DNA of 64,000 nucleotides, taken from the NCBI GenBank assembly GCA_036365145.1, contig JAEOAD010000048.1:16127001-16191000 (forward strand), read 5' to 3'. The translations under genes and the position numbers were made by a program. Under the pieces are notes generated by a model that had not been told where the DNA came from, did no database searches, and saw only the letters and a program-made list of their open reading frames with translations. Positions 33,151-44,104 of this stretch are shown piece by piece; the stretch's first letter is position 1, and the number at the start of each line of letters is the position of its first letter. The DNA comes from Orientallactaga sibirica. Lineage: Eukaryota > Chordata > Mammalia > Rodentia > Dipodidae.

Positions 33151-33366
33151 GATCTCTACTTCTTGACTGTAGACACTGAATGAACTGCTACTTCCTGCTC
33201 CTGCTGCCACACTTTCGCCACCATGGAGTGCAAGCTGAAATAAACCTTTGCTCCTTAAGTCATCTTTGCTAAACTTTTTGATGCAGCAATAAGAGAGAGA
33301 ACTAATACAGGCATCTTTTTCTCAAAGCTCCAAGCACACCTCTGAGGCCAGCAGAGTGTTCTAGAC

Positions 33367-33369
<3 letters not shown>

Positions 33370-33431
<62 letters not shown>
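33370..33431. repeat. (TG)n(AG)n compound microsatellite
   Basis: About 21 TG units pass directly into about 11 AG units. Confidence 0.98.
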
Positions 33432-33432
<1 letters not shown>

Positions 33433-34540
33433 AAACAAGAGGGTGAGCCCAACTGTTTTCTCCCTGGACTCCTCTCTCACAAGTCTCCTTGCCAGAAGGA
33501 CCTTGTTTCAGTCTTTCAAAGAAGAGACAGACCGTCATCCATCTCAGGTCCTGCCACTTGCCTTCTCCTTGCTCCCTCCCATGGAAGATTTAGCACTCCC
33601 CTTGCTCCTAAAGTCAGTCTAGAAGCACTGGGCACAGAACTGGTAGAGGAATTTACCCATTCACCATTAGTTATAGTGTACATCCTGGAAACAGCTGGAT
33701 CAGCTTCTGTCATTCACTTCCTTCCCAACAGGTGTATTCCATTCTGGGCCCCCACTGATCTGCCTTCCCACCTCCTGGGACGTCTTTGCCAAGCCTCTGC
33801 CTCCCCAGCTGCATCAGCATCAGTCAAGTCTCCTGTGCATTTGTCTATCGTTTCCACGCCCTGCTGGATCACTACACGTGACAGCTTTCACTGCAGCTTC
33901 AGTAGAAATGGCTGGGCAGCTAGTTTTGTCGGACGCTTTACCAGAGAGGGGATGAGGCAAGATTCTGGACACCGGCCAGATTCTGAGCTGTGGTAACCCA
34001 GATGATTTAAGTTTCATTGTGACTAGTTCTCCCACTAGTGTGCTCAGGTAGCCCCTTGGGTGGGCACCAAGGATCTGAAGATAAACACAAGTGCCATCTC
34101 CCTGCCTGTAAGAGGCACAGTCTCAACTTGCTAGACAAGCTGTCCATAGCCTGCAGAGTAACTATAACATGCAGCAGGACTCCCTCAGCCCGAGGGGTTT
34201 GCTGAACAGTGGTGGGTGCTGTTTCTGCGTATTCTCCTGACCCGTCTACTGCTGCCAACGAGAGGGAAAGGGGTGTCTTTACCGGCGCTACTCTGAGCCC
34301 CGGGTGCAGATTGCTCTTACAGAGAACCCTTGTCTGACAGCTTCTCCTCCCTGAGAACAGGAGAGGATAGAACATGTCCCACCACCTCTTGCTGGAAACA
34401 GGGTCAGCCCGCACAACTTGCCTACAGGAGGCCAACACCGTTTATTTTGCCGGTTTGTATGCGACTTTGATTTGTTCATGCTTTCTAAGAAGACATGGTG
34501 ATCACATCAGCACCATTTTGGCCATGTGACATAGAATTTC
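33432..34540. other. SINE-free, CpG-containing single-copy stretch
   Basis: This 1.1-kb stretch has no recognised repeat although flanking DNA carries a SINE about every kilobase. It has higher GC and scattered CpGs. The longest open frame is 143 codons on the minus strand (34007-34438), without a recognised domain. Confidence 0.5.
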
Positions 34541-34541
34541 C

Positions 34542-34910
34542 CCGGCTGGGTAGATGGCTCCATGGTTAAGGGCGCTTGCTGTTTAAGTAATCGTCAGGAC
34601 CTCTCACATGGAAGACCATCCAGTTCAACTCCCAAGAAAGCATGGAAGGAGCTGGCTGGGGCTGCACGTGTCTGTAACCCCAGTCCATGAGCAGGGGTGG
34701 AGACTGAAAACTGACGGGTGCTCACTGACAGCCAGCAGCTCTGGATTGAGGGAGAGACCATGAGATAAGGGGTCGCCTAACATTTTCATCTGACCTCTGC
34801 ATACACACATATAGGTCACATGCATCTGCACACACAGATGCATACAACCACATGTCTCACACACACATATTAAAATGCACCACACACATACACACACAAA
34901 ATAAAAATTT
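34542..34910 (+). repeat. B3-like SINE, longest copy
   Basis: GGCTGGGTAGATGGCTCCATGG is the tRNA-like head; a middle part with TGTCTGTAACCCCAGTCCATG resembles a B1-like monomer, and the 3' end is CA-rich with a final AAAATAAAAATTT. The two-part structure suggests a B2-B1 composite. Confidence 0.68.
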
Positions 34911-35440
34911 CAATAATCTATCCAGAACTCCCATGAGTCCAAAATACCAAACAAAAACAGCCCGCCCCACCCTCACCACCCCACACACACAGCAGGAAAA
35001 CAAACATCTATCTAGTGATGAGAGCTGATCACACAAGCCCAGGATTCAAAGTTCTTGGGAAAGTCCTTAAAGCCTCCTGCTTCAGACCTTGTCAGAATCT
35101 CTGCCCCAAAATGTAACCACGTGACCAGAAGAGACTCCAGCCTGTCTTGAGCATTGAAAGAGAAGATCAGCGGCCTGCTGCCTTCTTGAAAAGCTCCTAA
35201 CCTCCCATTCTGCTGTGTTCAGTCCACAGCTGCGTGCTCTGCTAAGTTTCCTGTGTGATTTCTCTGACTGCTGGAAGCTTGGCTTTGTCTGCTCACCACC
35301 AGGATAGAGCAGAGGAGGCAGACATTGTGTTGTTACAGGGTGGGTTGGGGTTGAGGGTGTTGGCTGAGAGTCCAGCTTCTTGTGGACCAGGCACACATGG
35401 ATGATGACAGAAGTAGAAGTTGTTTATTAAGAAAGAGAAA
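34911..35440. other. Single-copy stretch
   Basis: A 104-codon minus-strand open frame (35082-35396) has no recognised similarity. Confidence 0.4.
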
Positions 35441-35443
35441 AGA

Positions 35444-35634
35444 GGGCTGGAGAGATGGCTTAGCTGTTAAGGTGTTTGCCTGCAAAGCCAAAGGATCCTG
35501 GTTTGATTCTCCAGGACCCATGTAAGACAGATGCACAAGGGGGCACATGCATCTTCGTTTGCAGTGGCTGGAGGCTCTGGCATGCCCACTCTCTCTCTCT
35601 CTCTCTCTCTCTGCCTCTTTATCTCAAATAAGTA

Positions 35635-35640
<6 letters not shown>
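35444..35640 (+). repeat. Dip SINE
   Basis: Standard copy with a short body deletion (GCATCTTCGTTTGCAG). Confidence 0.93.

Positions 35641-35719
<79 letters not shown>
35637..35719. repeat. (TA)n(GA)n compound microsatellite
   Basis: About 23 TA units then about 17 GA units sit exactly between the tail of a Dip SINE and the head of a B1. Confidence 0.98.
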
Positions 35720-35724
<5 letters not shown>

Positions 35725-35870
35725 CAGGCATAGTAGTGCACACTTTTAATTCAAGCACTTGGGAGGCAGAGGTAGGAGGATTGCTGTGAGATCATGGCAC
35801 CCTGAGACTACACAGTGAATTCCAGGACAGCCTGAGAGACTGAGACCCTAAAAAAAAAAAAAAAGAAAGA
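35720..35870 (+). repeat. B1 SINE
   Basis: AGCCAGGCATAGTAGTGCAC is a mutated B1 start with several CpG losses; the A tail contains AAAG units. Confidence 0.92.
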
Positions 35871-36500
35871 AAGAAAAGAGAAAAGAAAGACATGAAAATG
35901 GAATAAGCTAGAGAGCTGGGCCAGGTCCACGGCTTGAAAGTGACGGGCTCCCAGTGTCACGAGCCTCTCTAGGTCATTTCCTAGCACCTGTCTTGTCCTG
36001 TGTTTGAGGATAGCTCACTTTTCTCCCACAAGCTCTGTTCCTTACTTGTAGCCCTGGTGGGGAGGGGTTTCCAGATTTTCAGCCACCTGGCTTCTTACAT
36101 GTTAGTCTCAAAGCTGCCCTTTGCCCTGGAACTCCACTGGCTTTCTCCTTTTTATTCAGTCTGGAAGTGGAACCCCAGCCCATGAGATGGTGCCTCCCAC
36201 ATGGAGAAGGGAACTCCTCCTGCAGTTAAACCTCTGGAAATGCCCCATGCAGAGGTTTTTCTCCATGGTTGTTGCAAATCCAGTCACGTTGATAAGATTA
36301 ATCATCACACTGACTATTAACATTGAAGGGGTAAAAGCTGTCTTGGGAGGAACCCATGGGGTGGTTAGATACAGTCAGAGATGACGTCCACTCCGGCATT
36401 TCTTTTACAGCTTGCCCTGCTTCCTCAGCTAATGGTGCTGCACACACACATTCATTATGCCTGTCGCTTCTAAACCAGGATTAAAAATTGAAGCAAGGTT
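35871..36500. other. Single-copy stretch
   Basis: No repeat or supported exon found. Confidence 0.4.
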
Positions 36501-36502
36501 GG

Positions 36503-36690
36503 GGCTGGAGAGATGGCTCAGCAGTTAAGGGTGCTTGCTTACAAAGATTGATGGCCTGGGTTCAATTCCCCAGCACCCACACAAAGCCAGATGCACAAAT
36601 AGGCATATGCACCTGGAGTTTATCTGCAGCAGCAAGAGGTCCTGGTGCACCCATACTCTCTCCTTCTCTCTCTAATAAATAAATACATTT
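36503..36690 (+). repeat. Dip SINE, diverged
   Basis: The head GGGCTGGAGAGATGGCTCAGC is normal. The body has changes such as ATAGGCATATGCACCTGG. Confidence 0.9.
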
Positions 36691-36699
36691 TCAAAAAAT

Positions 36700-37090
36700 T
36701 TGATAAGGTATTCCCCCAAAGTAAAAGGTGAACTGGAACAACAAAAGAAATTAAAGACAAAATATAAGAAGGAAATTTAGCAAATAATTTGTTTGGATGA
36801 AAGAATACTAAGATGGAAAAATTAAAACGTGGGTAATAAAAAGAAATTGAAGTGGTTTGTGTATCATACTAAAAAGCATTACAAATATTAAATAAGGCAA
36901 AAATAATAAAAGAGAATGAAAAATAATTTTTTGAACAATTGTAGGAAGGCAGCTAAAAATAAACACAGTCATAAAAGAAAGACCAAACACTAGGATAAGG
37001 AAGATAAGTAAAAGATGCAATAGTTTCTGTGTAAACTGATGAAATAGTTCAAGTAGTAAAATAAAATGAAAACGCTCAGGCTAAGGTACT
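36700..37090. other. A-rich stretch
   Basis: Purine- and A-rich DNA (AAAGAAATTAAAG, AATAATAAAAGAG) with no clear L1 or other family match. Confidence 0.45.
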
Positions 37091-38095
37091 GAGTATAAGA
37101 TGCCAGTAAGTTCAAAGGCAGCAACAGAGTTCCTGGGGCATGCCACTGAAGTCACCCAGTGGGAAGAGCTGTTAGGGATGTTCGTCCCGCCCCATCTGCT
37201 CCTCCCGAGTTTCTGTGGAGTCCGGAACCCTCCCGTCATCAACTGTCATATCCTGGTGGAATCTGGGACCCTTCCTTCATCATCTCCTGTCATCTCCTGG
37301 CGGAGTCTGGAATCCTCCCTCATCGGCCGTCATCTCCCACCAGTCTGGTTGAAGCCCCGGAGGGAGCTGAAGAGATCCTATGCTGACAGTGAGGGCACCC
37401 CCTACGCCACCCTCAGGTCTCTTCTCACCATGAAAGCATGATGCGTGACAACGGGGGAGTTGACACACGCTCCTCATTCTGGTACCCAAATACAGTGGAA
37501 GATCCTTAGAGCTCGAGGAAAGAGTGAGAAGACAGACAACAGATAAGAATTATAGCAAGCAGCCTTCTTATCCTGTGCTAGTCACCAACTCCAGTTCACT
37601 TAGAGATGTCTCAGACTCACGCTGCTGGCTGGGACATCATGGTGGGGCCTTGTACAGGCGGAAAGCCTGAGTCTTGTGAGCTGTTTTCTTCCTCTTTTTA
37701 GACTCCATCATCTGGGAACACTTGGGGTGATCACAGTCCTCACGTCTGAGTCTCGGTTTTCTCGTGTTTCCATGGAAGCCAGATTTGGACTCTGCTTGGC
37801 CTACAGTCAACTCCAGCTGGCACTCAGCTTTCCGCGAGGTGTTCCTAAAGAATTCCTATATTCCAGACGATAAAAAAGATGAGCGCATGCGGAAAAGACT
37901 TGCAAGGAAACACTCATTTTGCCTACAAAAACAATAAGAAAGCCATATGGTGGTCTGTGTCCCTTGAATAGGAAGACTTCTGGGGTCTTCTTAGGGTACA
38001 TGACATCTGCAATTGTAACTGAACAGCACAGACCTTAATAAAAACCCGATCAGTGATGGGGAGCAAACATACTGACTCCCTAATTCATTAAATAT
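37091..38095. other. Single-copy stretch with a three-unit tandem repeat
   Basis: At about 37214-37345, GGAGTCCGGAACCCTCCCGTC, GGAATCTGGGACCCTTCCTTC and GGAGTCTGGAATCCTCCCTC begin three diverged units of about 41-45 bases that also share TGTCATCTCCTGG-like parts. A 113-codon open frame (37100-37441) spans it without recognised similarity. Confidence 0.55.
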
Positions 38096-38096
38096 T

Positions 38097-38240
38097 TTTA
38101 AAATATTTTATTTATTTACAAGAAGAGAGAAGCAAAGAGAGAATGGGCATGTCAGGACCTCTTGTCCCTACTGACAAACTCCAGATGCATGTGACATTTT
38201 GTGCATCTGGCTTCATGTGGGCACTTGGGAATTGAACCTG
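38097..38240 (-). repeat. Dip SINE, head missing
   Basis: The antisense copy stops after GGGAATTGAACCTGGG, before the head. Confidence 0.88.
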
Positions 38241-38630
38241 GGCGGACTTTGCCTTCCTCACTGCTCTCCAGTGCTCATAACCTTCTCCTGGGCCTAGTGC
38301 CTGACACTCAGCTTGTCCTGGGGGTGGGTGGAGGCCAGGGGAGTGTCTCAGTACCACCAGCACCTCCACGTGCACAGTTATAGCCAAATCATTAGGAGGG
38401 TGGAGGAAAGGGGGTGATAGAAGGAGGGTTAATAATAAATAATTTTAATATTAGAAAAAATAAACGTTTTCTTTAAAGCAAAGTCTAAGAGAGAGTAACA
38501 TGATTGTGCTAATAAATTACCCCAAAACAGGTGGAAACAAGCATGTCCTCCATGGCTATGTTAGTCCCAGGAGAGCCAGCCTGACCGCTTGCTTGATAGA
38601 GTGTGAACCATTGGGTGGTCAACAAAAAAT
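38241..38630. other. Single-copy stretch
   Basis: No feature recognised. Confidence 0.4.
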
Positions 38631-38632
38631 AC

Positions 38633-38830
38633 TGGGCTGGAGGGATGGCTGAGCAGTTAATGCATTTGCCTGCAAAGCCTAAGGATCTAGGTTTGATTCC
38701 CCAGAACCCACATAAGCCAGATGCACAAGGGGGCACATGCATCTAGAGTTCGTTTGCAGGGCCCGGAGGCCCTGGTGTGCCCATTCTCCTCTCTCTCTCT
38801 GTGTGGATAAATAAATAAAATTTTAAAAAG
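38633..38830 (+). repeat. Dip SINE
   Basis: AAAATACTGGGCTGG at the start and AAAGTACTGATGG after the tail share AGTACTG/ATACTG as a possible target repeat. Confidence 0.92.
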
Positions 38831-39011
38831 TACTGATGGTTATGTATTAAGAAAGTGGAAAAATGTAAAATGAACACATTTTACAAGGAATCCAAAGACA
38901 GAATACATTATAAGAGAACTAGTATGAGGCTGGAGTGAGTGATTACCCAGAGAGAAAACTAGAACATAACGCAAGGTTATGACCACTGATGGATTTGTAA
39001 ATAGAGCTTGT

Positions 39012-39203
39012 CGGGCTGGGGAGATGGCTCAGCAGTGCAAGGCACTTGTTTGTAAAGCCTGCAGCCCCAGGTTCAGTTCCCCAACACCCAATGTAAAGGC
39101 AGACACACAAAGTAGCACAAATGTCTGAAGTTTGTTTGCAGTGGCAAGAGGTCCTGGCATGCCCATACTCACTTGCTCTCTGTATCTTTCTCAAATAAAT
39201 AGA
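39012..39203 (+). repeat. Dip SINE, older variant
   Basis: GGCACTTGTTTGTAAAGCC and AAGGCAGACACACAAAGTAGC differ from the consensus, as in copies at 36.5 and 63.1 kb. Confidence 0.9.
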
Positions 39204-39422
39204 GGGGCTGGAGAGATGGCTTAGCCAGTAAGCGCTTGCCTGTGAAGCCTAAGGACCCCAGTTCAAGGCTCGATTCCCCAGTACCCAAGTAAGCCAGATA
39301 CACATGGTGGTGCATGCGTCTGGAGTTTGTTTGCAGTGGCTGGAGGCCCTGGTGCTCCCATTCTCTCTCTCTCCCTTCCTCTGTTTCTAATAAATAAATA
39401 AATAAATAAAATTTTTTAAAAA
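39204..39422 (+). repeat. Dip SINE inserted in the tail of the previous one
   Basis: The head follows directly after CAAATAAATAGA. It carries the GTTCAAGGCTCGATTCC variant seen at 30.4 kb. Confidence 0.93.
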
Positions 39423-39858
39423 GAATTGTAAAAATGAACACAGCATGTCTTTGTGTGATGGCTCAAGTGGCTGTGAATGTCCTGCCTGGCATGTCAGAAG
39501 TCCCTGCTCAGGGCTTGATAGGAAGATCTAGAAGGCCTGAATCATTGTTCTCTCTTAAAGTCTAGATTGTTGTTGTTGTTTTCTCTGTTCTGCATTATTA
39601 ACAATCATCTTAGTCTTTGGCTGTGCTTTCCTGATGGATAGTTGAGTCTATGTAAGTGTCCAAAATTTCAGCAATTTTTGTTTTACTATCCAAGTCAGTT
39701 AAAGCTCCATGGGAGCTACTTTTAGGGGCCTGGGAGGAGCTCCCCGGTTCCCTTAGTTTCTCTTCACTAGTTGCACCATGGGTCAGGCTTGCCTTGGAAG
39801 CCCTGAGCATTTTCCTTTGGAAGTGTATTCAATGAATAAAATATTTAAAAAAATAAAT
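39423..39858. other. Single-copy stretch with a protein-like minus-strand open frame
   Basis: The frame 39810-39610 (66 codons) ends DSKTKIAEILDTYIDST plus nine residues before the stop. Its composition is protein-like, but there is no recognised family, poly-A or strong splice acceptor. Confidence 0.3.
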
Positions 39859-39859
39859 A

Positions 39860-40078
39860 GGGCTGGAGGGATGGCTTAGCGGTTAAGGCGTTTGCCTGTA
39901 AAGCCAAAGAACCCAGGTTTGATTCCCCAGGACCCACGTTAGCCAGATGCACAAGGGGGCGCAAGTGTCTGGAGTTTGTTTGTAGTGGCTGGAGGCCCTG
40001 GCGCGCCCATTCTCTCCCTCTCTCTCTTTATCTCTCTCCCTCTCTCTGTGTCAAATAAATAAATAAATAAAAATAGAG
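39860..40078 (+). repeat. Dip SINE, near consensus
   Basis: GGCTGGAGGGATGGCTTAGCG to a clean (AAATA)n tail; CpGs (GGCGCGCCC) remain, so this is among the youngest copies. Confidence 0.95.
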
Positions 40079-41005
40079 CTTTCTATGTATGCCTTTTTTG
40101 TTGTTAATTTGGGGAATTATCTTCACACCCTTGAGCAAGTATTGCCTACAGTAACTGAACGGGGAGGAGTTGAGAGCAGAGAGGGCTTAGCAAAGCGGCA
40201 GCACTTCAAGCGTAGTTAACTAGGGGTCTTGAGAAGAGAGAGAACCTATTGTTCTAGCCTGATTTGCATCCTTTATTTCCCAGAAGGGGCCATTTAGCTT
40301 TCAGACAGGACGACAAGGCAGCATTCTATTTGGCTTTTCAACCACCTGGCTGTGCCATGGCTCATGTTTGACTCTTTAACCTTTGGCTCCATGGAGTTGG
40401 GCCCAGATGTCAAATCTCTGTCCGTGCCAGGGATTGCCCCTATAGAGAAGACCCTGTAAGCTTGGAGGCAGAGCCTGTTGCCAGGCCTTAGGAGTCAGTG
40501 TCTGTGGTGAGAAAGGCATATAGCAGGAGAAGGAAGATTGGAGTGGACCCCGCTGTGGCAGGGACGCCTGAGGATGTGGTGGCAGCAGCAGGGATGGTGA
40601 CTAGCCGCACGACTGCCCTCTCTCTACCTGTGCTGGAGGCAGCTCCACAAGAACACGGCTCGTTTACCATGAGGACACAAGTCCCTATGGGATCCGTGCA
40701 TCTCACGGGTTAAATGTGAATTGTCGCCAGCAGCGGCCTCCCAAGGTCAGCTGTTGCCCGCCACTACCGAAGTGTGCGCTTTTCTTCCTCCCCCTCCCAC
40801 AATGAATTCAGTTAATATCCTTGAGTGAGAGTCCTGGCACATTTCTTAACACACTTCCCCCAGCCACAGGGTGCCACGAGTGATAGGAAAAATAAAGAGA
40901 CAGGAAGAGAAGAAGAGGGACGAGAGAAAGAAAGAAACCAGAGAAGGTCACGATGGAATCTGGTCTCCCTAGGCTATGACTGGACTTCCCATGGAAGTCT
41001 GACCA
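40079..41005. other. Single-copy stretch
   Basis: Overlapping opposite open frames at 40488-40713 (about 71 codons) are GC-rich but unsupported. No repeats were recognised over 900 bases. Confidence 0.4.
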
Positions 41006-41007
41006 CT

Positions 41008-41190
41008 GTGACGGTTCTGTTGTCAACTTGATCCAATGAGGAATCAAGTAAGAGACTCCTGGGCATGTCCGTAAGGGCATTTCCAGAAGAACTGTTAAAG
41101 GGAGGGAGATTTGCCCTTGCTAGTCGCTGCTGTGTCCTGGACACCTTTGCTGTAAGAGTTTGAAAGCATTACGTGATTACTTGTCACTGA
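41008..41190 (+). mobile_element. ERVL-type LTR, 5' part
   Basis: TGTGACGGTTCTGTTGTCAAC and CTCCTGGGCATGTCCGTAAGG follow the MLT2-like order of the LTR at 61.4 kb. The 3' half is missing. Confidence 0.55.
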
Positions 41191-41571
41191 CTAGCCCTCT
41201 AAATAAAAGCTGTGTAGGCAGATGCAGGTCCCCAGAGTCCCCAGAGGCCACCACGGAAGTGCCCAGGTGCTTGTTTCTCATAACAATGAATTTGCACAGA
41301 GACACACACATGGATAGTTCCAGGAAAGAAAGTAGTTTATTGAAAGAGAGAAACAAGCTTGGAACTGTGCCAGAGGTAGCCTGAAGTCCCATTCCAAGAA
41401 GGAGGGGCGGGGGTAATCTGTTCCTTTTATGGGTCATTTACATCTTATGCACACTTTCTGCAGTGCAGTTGTGTTGCACACAGCCAACAGCTGGGAATAT
41501 TTCCGGTCTTCTGTTCCCATTTGTTCTTTCGTATGTTAATCCCTGGAATCTTCTTCCCAACACTGTTTTTA
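41191..41571. other. Single-copy stretch
   Basis: No feature recognised. Confidence 0.4.
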
Positions 41572-41618
41572 TTTTTTTTTTATTTTTGTTTATTTATTAG
41601 CAACAGAGAGAAAGAGGC

Positions 41619-41663
<45 letters not shown>

Positions 41664-41813
41664 GAAGTGGCCTCCAGCCACTGCAAACGAACTCCAGATG
41701 TATGTGCCACCTTATGCATCTGGCTTACCTGGGTCCTGGGGAATCGAGCCTTGAACCGGGGTCCTTAGGCTTCGCAGGCAAGAGCTTAACCACTAAGCCA
41801 TTTCTCCAGCCCC
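41572..41813 (-). repeat. Dip SINE
   Basis: The purine block expands to (AG)n(ACAG)n at 41620-41661. The body lacks GGGCACACCAGG. The long head form GAGCCTTGAACCGGGGTCC matches 61.1 kb. Confidence 0.93.
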
Positions 41814-42290
41814 GCCCCTACTATTCTTTATGCTCCTACCTCATTAGTGTCTGGCCTCAGTTTCCCTCTTCTTAAATAAAAAGCCTGATTTCCCATCATA
41901 ATAAGAGGACTTTAAGCATCTCTCTACACTTATATATGTAATAAATAAATGTGTGTTCTCACTCTCTCCTTCCCTCCCTCTTTGCCCTCTCCGACTGTAA
42001 TGTCTGACATTTACCAGTAATTCCCAGTCTGTCAGTGTTCTTTCTCTTTCCTCCCTCTTTCCCTCCTTCTCGCCCTCTCACTCAGTCCAGAATGCCTGAC
42101 GTTTATCAGTAATTCCCAAGTGCTCTATCAGAAAATGACCCCCTTTTGTAATATACCTTGACACAAGTGAAATGTCTTCCCCATTCAAACAGAGGCCAAT
42201 AGTCAGTGTTGCAAATCGCAGCAGAGCAATTTTACTTCCTAGTGCTCATTTCACACAGAGAAAGACATGTGGCTCAAAAAGAATGCATCT
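41814..42290. other. Single-copy stretch with an internal duplication
   Basis: CTCTCCTTCCCTCCCTCTTTGCC to GACATTTACCAGTAATTCCCA (41965-42028) is echoed at 42045-42119 (CCTGACGTTTATCAGTAATTCCCA in two parts), an old 80-bp tandem duplication. Confidence 0.5.
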
Positions 42291-42350
42291 GTGTAAGTTA
42301 CCTCATTCAGTTCTGTGATGAACTACCTGACCAGAAGCCATGTAAGAAAG

Positions 42351-42490
42351 AGGAGGCACTCGGGAGGCAGAGGTAGGAGGATCGCCATGAGTTTGAGGCC
42401 ACCCTGAGAATACATAGTGAATTCCAGGTCAGCCTGGGCCAGAGTGAGACCCTACCTCGGAAAACCAAAAAAAAACCAAAAAAAACAAAA
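42351..42490 (+). repeat. B1 SINE, 5' truncated
   Basis: It starts at GGCACTCGGGAGGCAGAGG, lacking the first 25 bases, and has an AAAAACC-type tail. Confidence 0.92.
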
Positions 42491-42503
42491 AAGAAAGAGG
42501 AGG

Positions 42504-42700
42504 GGGCTGGAGAGATGGCTTAGCGGTTAAGCACTTGCTTGCAAAGCTTCCTCAGGACCCACGTAAGCCAGATGCATAAGGTGGCACATGCATCTGGAGT
42601 GTGTTTGCAGTGGCTGGAGGCCCTGGTGCACCCATTCTCTCTCTCTCTCTCTGCCTCTTTCTCTCTCTGTCTGTTGCTCTCAAATAAATAATAGAAATAG
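42504..42700 (+). repeat. Dip SINE
   Basis: GCAAAGCTTCCTCAGGACCC shows loss of the B-box segment; it is otherwise normal. Confidence 0.93.
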
Positions 42701-42972
42701 AAGCAAAAGGAAGAGGAGGGCTTATTCTGGCTTACAGTTTTGAGGGATAGATTCCCTCACGGTGGAGAAAGCATGGCTACAGGAGGCTCTCTGGTCCCAT
42801 TGCTGCCACAGTCGGAAGCAGAAGGCAAACAGGAAGTGGGGTTAGGCTATAAAACCCCAACCCCGGCGACTCACTTCCTCCAGGAAGGCTCCGTCTCCTA
42901 AAAGTTTCCAAACAGTGCCACCAGCTGGGGACTCAGTGTTTGAACAAACCTCAACAACATCCCATTAATGCT

Positions 42973-43292
42973 GAACTGAAAGGAATAGCCTTTCACTGCA
43001 CAAGCCCAGCACAGTTCAGCAGTCTCTGGGGCAACAGATAGACTGAACGGGAAGGAAGACAGTCAGAGAAGCTTCTCAGAGCGCACATGTCCCTAGAGCG
43101 CTCCGTCGGAATGAACATTCATTCAGAACTCAGAAACTCACAACAGATGCTCGGAACTGTTTCAAGCTCCCGAAATCCACCCACCATAATGCCAAGCCCT
43201 TAATGAGTTTTATGCATGAATTTGGAAGCAAAACAAGGATTTTTTATGACATCAAAGTAGCACACTAAGTGGGTCAGAGACTCTGGTGCTTT
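42973..43292. other. Single-copy stretch
   Basis: No feature recognised. Confidence 0.4.
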
Positions 43293-43503
43293 TTAAATTT
43301 TTAATACTTTTATTTATTATTTATTTGCAAGGAGCGAGAGACAGAGAGAGAGGACACACCAGGGCCTCCCACCACTGCAGCTGAACTCCACATATTTGTG
43401 CCATTCTGGGAATCTGGTTTTACGTGAGTACTGGAGAATTGAACCTGGGCCATCAGGCCTTGCAAGCAAGCATCCTTAACCACTGAGCCATTTCTCCACC
43501 CAC
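43293..43503 (-). repeat. Dip SINE
   Basis: CTCTGGTGCTTTT before and CTTTCCGGTGCTTTTG after suggest the target CCGGTGCTTTT with changes. Confidence 0.9.
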
Positions 43504-43960
43504 TTTCCGGTGCTTTTGAAAGTGCAAGATCACACACTATGGCCTGTGAGAGTGTTGCATCCCCTGGCATGCGTATCAGGAAGTTCTGCGGGTCTCTGTA
43601 GGTCTTCACGACATTCTCCTGGTTTGTCTTTGTATCAGAGACCATCTTTTCTCAACCTCTTTTAAAGCCTCTTGGTCTCTGCTCCTCCCTTTTACAACAG
43701 TTGCCCAGAACATTCATTCATTCCTTGGCCCATTCATTCCTTGGATGCAGTTCCATGGTGTGTGGTCAACTGTGAACCACACATCTAATTTACATGCAGT
43801 TAAATTTATGTCTTTTCATGTTATACCTCTTCTGAATCTTCTCTTGGTTGTTCAGTTTCCTTTTAGATACTCCACTGGGATGGACTATATAATATTCAAT
43901 ATGCTTCATCTGAACGTATTTTTCCTTCCTAAACTTGCTGTTCCTTTTTATTCCTGATGT
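43504..43960. other. Single-copy stretch
   Basis: CATTCATTCCTTGG is tandemly repeated at 43713-43745. Nothing else was recognised. Confidence 0.4.
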
Positions 43961-43964
43961 TTTT

Positions 43965-44098
43965 GGTTTGTTTGCTTCAGAGAAAGTCTAAATATGTAGC
44001 CTATACTGGCCTCAAACTTATGATGTAGCATAGGATGGCCCTGAACTCACAGTAATCTTCCTGTCTTCTGAGTGCTGGGATTATGCACCTGCCTCTGT
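43965..44098 (-). repeat. B1-like SINE with internal partial duplication
   Basis: GGCCTCAAACTTATGATG and GGCCCTGAACTCACAGTAATC are two versions of the same B1 block before GAGTGCTGGGATTATGC. Confidence 0.68.
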
Positions 44099-44104
44099 CT
44101 TCCC

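Larger units (their letters stand above)
32345..33309 (+). mobile_element. ERVL-type LTR split by three Dip SINEs
   Basis: The 5' half (TGGTAATGGTTAATCTTG to GGTCCTGGACTGTATAAAAG, including a TATAAAA box) ends near 32518. The 3' half resumes at about 33155 with GACTGTAGACACTGAATG, GCTGAAATAAACC (polyadenylation signal) and a closing ACTAATACA. Confidence 0.72.
42292..42972 (-). mobile_element. MaLR-type LTR split by B1 and Dip
   Basis: The left piece (GTAAGTTACCTCATTCAG to GAAGCCATGTAAGAAAG) is separated from the right piece (AGGAGGGCTTATTCTGGC to GTGTTTGAACAAACC) by two SINEs. AAGAAAGAGGAGG/GAAGAGGAGGG repeats mark the insertion points. Confidence 0.68.

Noticed and set aside
39860..39935. 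tRNA gene
   Set aside because: The A- and B-box-like sequences belong to the tRNA-derived head of a Dip SINE. A cloverleaf with 3' half does not follow.
40488..40713. Complementary 71-72 codon GC-rich frames as coding exon
   Set aside because: Both strands are open because of base composition; no splice or start context and no recognised similarity.
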